Source: Rallus limicola (Eukaryota > Chordata > Aves > Gruiformes > Rallidae). From it: a stretch of 64,000 bases of DNA. The first letter of the stretch is position 1, and each line of letters begins with the position of its first letter. This document shows, one piece after another, positions 60,074 through 64,000 of this stretch. Both the position numbers and the translations under genes were made by a program. Where the stretch lies: contig JAKCOZ010000032.1 of the NCBI GenBank assembly GCA_022605955.1, forward strand, positions 4,340,001 to 4,404,000, given 5' to 3'. The notes below the pieces were generated by a model. The model ran no database searches. It was not told where the DNA came from and saw nothing but the letters and a program-made list of their open reading frames with translations.

Positions 60074-63000
60074 GTAATACATCTATATGCTTTTTTTCTC
60101 CTTCCAGGGACCTCATGCTGCTTTAGTCCTGTGGCAAGTACCTGCAGATGGGTTTGAGAGCTGTGGGAGACTTTGTAAAGAATTACTGTTTGTCTTTCTG
60201 CTGCTGCATGGAGGGAGTGGCTGTTTCTGACTCCCTGTGGAGCTTCTGTGCTGCTGTGGGCAGTCCAAGAGGTGAAGAAAGCTCCTAGCTGAAGAGTTTC
60301 CCTCTGTGGACATCCTCACACTGGCTGCTTGCTCTCGGCAGGGTTTGCTTCCTGGCTTCCCTCTGCAGGGCAATGCTATGTGTGTCTACAGGGGTGTGCC
60401 AAGAGAGCAGTTGACTCTATTGAGCTGGGTGAAGATGTCATACTTTCAGCTTCTGGGAGGGCTGCTAGGCCAGGGGATGCTGTGCTGGCTTTCTTTGTGT
60501 TCTGCTGACTGCTTCATATATAAGATGCAGTAGGGAAGCAGCAGATCAATCCATATTTTGGGGGTAAGGTCCTGCAGGCAGGACTTAGGTGGTTTTTAAG
60601 GGCTGGAGTCTGAGCAGATGTGTTCATGGGTCATGTGGCTCAAAGCTTGTTTTGGTACCTAGGATGAGAAAGGGGATGTTGGTGCTTGCCTCAGGTGTCC
60701 CTCACTGAGCCCCAGGTGTATCCATTGTTTGAAATAAATCAAAGAATTCCTTCTCTTCCCTCAAAATGTGGGAGCAGCATGGCACCAGCAGTGTCACTTG
60801 AGTTCATAACTGTGATGAGAGCCCAAAAGTAAAGTCTTTGCTGAAAACCCATCTTATTTTCATTCCAGCATTTAGGTGATTTATTGCTGATGCTCTGCTT
60901 GCTTGCACCGTGGCTGCTTCTAATGCAATGGGAGGAAGATGACGGTAATTGTTCTGGCTGTTCCTAGAGATGTCAGACCTTTCTATCTGTTAAAGGGATT
61001 GCTCAGGCTGAGGAAGAACACTGTGTTCCAGCACAGTGTCATCTTCTGCTGCATTTTGCTAACACTCTGCACTTATCTAGTGCCTCTTTATCTGCAGGAC
61101 CTGAATGCTATTGCAGGGACAGCCAGGATAACACCCCTTTTTAGGTGCGGAAGCGGGCAGGGTTTTTTCCACTTAAAACATCCTCAGCATGATTGTAAAG
61201 TAGATGGGAGATCCTGTTCTATGTAAACCTGTTCCAAAGGCACTGAGTTATTAGTTCCCTCCTGCAGCACCCTTGTTTTTTAAAAGCATCTGGATTGTTA
61301 TTTGTTACCTTTGCTTTTTATCAGGAGGAAGGTGCTTGCTGAGTTCTAGTTGGGGGTGATTTTTTTGGCTCTTGGAGAACTTGGCTGTTCCTTAGAGGTC
61401 CTTGGGCACTGTGGCCAGGCTTGATCTTGGAGTAGTGATAGAGAACAGATAAAGGAGACAAGTGGCCTCTTTGGAGTAGTGTGGTCTGTGATCTCCCCAG
61501 TCCTCATCAATCTGGACAGACTGACTTGTTACTATTAGTTGTTTTTTTCTTTCCCTGCTCTATCTCCCTTGTCTATTATGGATTTGAAAAATTCTAAATA
61601 TAATGGTAGAGACTTGGAAGTATTCCTTTCCTGTGAAATAAATTCAGTGTCAGTAACTGTAAATAGAAGTACCTCTAGGCTTGAGAAATTAATTTAATTA
61701 CTTGGCATACAGCAGTTGAATAAGAGGAGGAACAAAGCTGATACATTTAGTGTAGAACATACATCATCCTGACGCCTGGAGAAGTTTTAACCAGACTTTC
61801 AAATAGGCATTTTAATGTTGTGTTAAAACAGCTGGGGGATGAGGAACTGCAAATTTCCTTTTGTCTTTCACAATATATAGATTGGGTGATCGGTGGAGTT
61901 TAAGAAGCGTAGGCGAATAGGGAACATTGGTGATGACATCCTGGGCTATTCAGGTAGCTAGATCCTGAGCTATTGCAGTAAGTATAATGAATGGGTTATA
62001 AAAGCTAAATATGTGATACATGTAGCCAGGGCACAGGGATTGAATAAGCCAGGTATTGCTGAACACATAATTTATAGACTATGGAGACAAATGTTCCTGT
62101 GCATTGGAGTATTTACACTTAGCAGTAAGTGAACTTGATGGTGGTATTTAAATGGGAAGCAGCTTGGAGACATCCTTTGCATAGCGGGTTCTGTCAGGGT
62201 GTGACTGATGCTGCCTGTTTACCTTTGGTTAGTGAAGCAAACGTGCTTTCGTTGTGATATGCAGCTCTCCCATGCTGCATAGCTAGCCTCAGAGGGGCCC
62301 CACAGGTCTGAAGCGTGGCATTCTCATCCTTCTGAGGATGGTAAACCTTGCTAACACTGGTTAATGTGGTGGTGCCTGTGTGTGAACTTACCCTGTCTGC
62401 TACTGAGCGTGCAGACAGACTTCTAGGATGGACTTGGACTGAAATAGGTGTATTTCAGTAGGATATGTGAAGAGCAGCTTTAGGAAGCCCACACAAATGG
62501 GGAGGAGACATTAAGGGTTGGAAAGATCAATCTGAAAACCCACAGTGGCCATATGGTGCAAGATAGGAGAGACTGCTGTTGGCCTTCCTACGATGGGAGG
62601 CAGGTTGGTGGTACCTTCCCATCTGATCATTTGTTACGTTCTGCATAGCTGTCCATGGCAGGCGAGTGTTGGTCTTGGTGCCTTTGCTGTCCTCCAAGAG
62701 CAGGAGCAAAGGCACCAAGACCAATGCTGCCTGCTTTTTTTGGTGGACTATATATCGCCTCTACATAATTACATGGCAGGAGTAGCTGATGCTGCTCTCC
62801 TGCTGTGGTGAAGAAGACTTTTGCTCTATGCAAATAACTGAGCTTTGAAGACTAATGAAGTTTACCCTTTCTAAGCAATAACTTAAACTCTGAGGACTTC
62901 CAGCTGGCAACAGAAGCATTTAACTATCTGGGCATTTGTATAATGAACTGAATTAATGGGAATAAATCTTGGCGTGGTCATTGGCTAATCTAAATGAGGC

Positions 63001-64000
63001 ATTAATATATTAGAAGTACTGAACCTCACGGGTTGTGGCAAGCTTAATATTTATAAAAATATACTGTTCCTGAGAGTTGTGTAGAACTTGGAGTTGGTAT
63101 GTGTGATTGCAGATGCATGTTAGCAGTGTTAAATGACCACAGGCGTGTTCCATGTCATGCACCTTCCCAGCTGAGTCTGGGGGCATCCAAAAGCACTTAA
63201 ACTGGCATTTCAGTGCTGAAGCCTGTCACTCAGTCACCTTGATGTTGGGTGAAATGAGGGCACAGGCATACCTTTGAGGAGCACAGAAGGACCTCAGTAA
63301 GCAGAGCCTTCCTGATTGACTTGGAAGTATTTAGTTGCACTTAATTTATTACCCTTCCACAAGCATATTGGCGGTAGGAACAAGGGCGAGACATCTGTGT
63401 TGCTCTGGAAGTTTCTTAACTGCAAGATCCTTTGCCACCAGCACAGTTGTGTCTAATGGGGTACCCAGTCCTCTTCTGCAGCATTCCCTTGGCCTTCATT
63501 CTGTGTGCTCTTCTGCCACATGCTGTGCCTAAGTCCAAGCCATTAAACTTGATATACCACCCAGGCTTGGGAAGGGGTATATTCTGACGTTGTTACAAGC
63601 TCCTCTTCTTCAGTCTCTGCTCCGTTCCTGCACACTGAGCTGTTTGGGTGCTGGCTACCACTTCTGCATGCTTCATTTTGTCCTGACTCTTTCTTCCTCT
63701 TCTTCTCCACCCTTTTTGCCTTCAGCCATCCTGTTCCAAATGCCCAGCTGCTTTACTGGAAGATCTTCTGTGGGAAAAACCCCTCATCCTGCTCTCTCTG
63801 CTGACGTTTGTTGCTTTTTGTGTTTGGCTTTTCTCTGTCGGTGCTTCTGGAATGGATTTTGAAGTCTAGATCAGCCCTTGGCTGACCCTCTTTAAGAATG
63901 CATTGCTTTTTTGCATTGGTGTCTTAGGGGCTTTAGAGTCACTTACAATACATTTTTTTATGGCAGAATTGCTGGAAATATGCCAGATGAAACTGAGACT
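60074..64000 (+). other. MICU1: MICU1 intron 2 (5' part, continues beyond the window)
   Basis: Begins with the GTAATA donor of the first coding exon. No sequence encoding the next MICU1 segment (the Lys-rich KKKKR region) was recognised before the window ends. The plus strand remains G/T-rich. The notable element is the hairpin at 62651-62748. Otherwise only short homopolymer runs were seen. Confidence 0.7.
62651..62748. repeat. Long near-perfect hairpin (inverted repeat)
   Basis: The arm at 62669-62688 (TTGGTCTTGGTGCCTTTGCT) is exactly complementary to 62705-62724, separated by a 16-base loop. Pairing resumes outside after small mismatches: GCAGGC at 62658-62663 with GCCTGC at 62729-62734, and GTCCA at 62651-62655 with TGGAC at 62744-62748. 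A run of seven T (62734-62741 region) follows the main stem. A 20-bp perfect stem is far beyond chance for a given site. It could be a pre-miRNA-like transcript structure or a recent local inverted duplication. It lies in MICU1 intron 2. No known miRNA was recognised. Confidence 0.8.

Noticed and set aside
63335..63532. Translation containing TSTVVSNGVP, slightly like the STVVPS segment expected in MCU exon 2
   Set aside because: Wrong strand and wrong side of the promoter for MCU, no flanking similarity, and a short chance match.

Overview
The window looks like avian nuclear DNA. Two things point to a bird: several 5'-truncated CR1 LINE tails, one ending in the typical 8-bp ATTCTGTG repeats, and a solo LTR resembling a family widespread in birds. 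The exact species cannot be told from the sequence. Almost all of the 64 kb is intron. Only two coding exons are recognisable, and they belong to the two central genes of mitochondrial calcium uptake.

Layout: (1) 1-47508 is the 5' part of a very long first intron of MCU, the pore subunit of the mitochondrial calcium uniporter, read on the minus strand. It holds six CR1 fragments, one solo LTR with a 5-bp target-site duplication, simple repeats and a few blocks that look like conserved non-coding elements. MCU exon 2 was not found. (2) 47509-47628 (minus) is MCU exon 1: start codon, 40 codons of mitochondrial targeting sequence, and a GTGAGT donor. (3) About 46.85-49.35 kb is a GC/CpG-rich island with CCAAT boxes, two separate tandem arrays of GC boxes and a TATA-like element. 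(4) About 48.9 kb (plus) probably holds the non-coding first exon of MICU1, the gatekeeper subunit. (5) 48957-59911 is MICU1 intron 1, with one candidate alternative 5'UTR exon. (6) 59912-60073 (plus) is the first coding exon of MICU1. (7) 60074-64000 is MICU1 intron 2, which contains a striking long hairpin.

The main result is the arrangement. MCU and MICU1 lie head to head, with about 1.3 kb between the MCU start codon and the inferred MICU1 first exon, inside one CpG island. From memory, the human pair is also divergent but separated by tens of kilobases. A compact shared promoter region would give a simple route to co-expressing the pore and its calcium-sensing gatekeeper. Base composition supports divergent transcription: the plus strand is A/C-rich to the left of the island and G/T-rich to the right, as expected if both genes are transcribed away from it in the germline.

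No tRNA, rRNA, CRISPR array or bacterial-type feature was seen. The other open frames in the window look like chance frames in introns or CpG-island sequence, or remnants of CR1.
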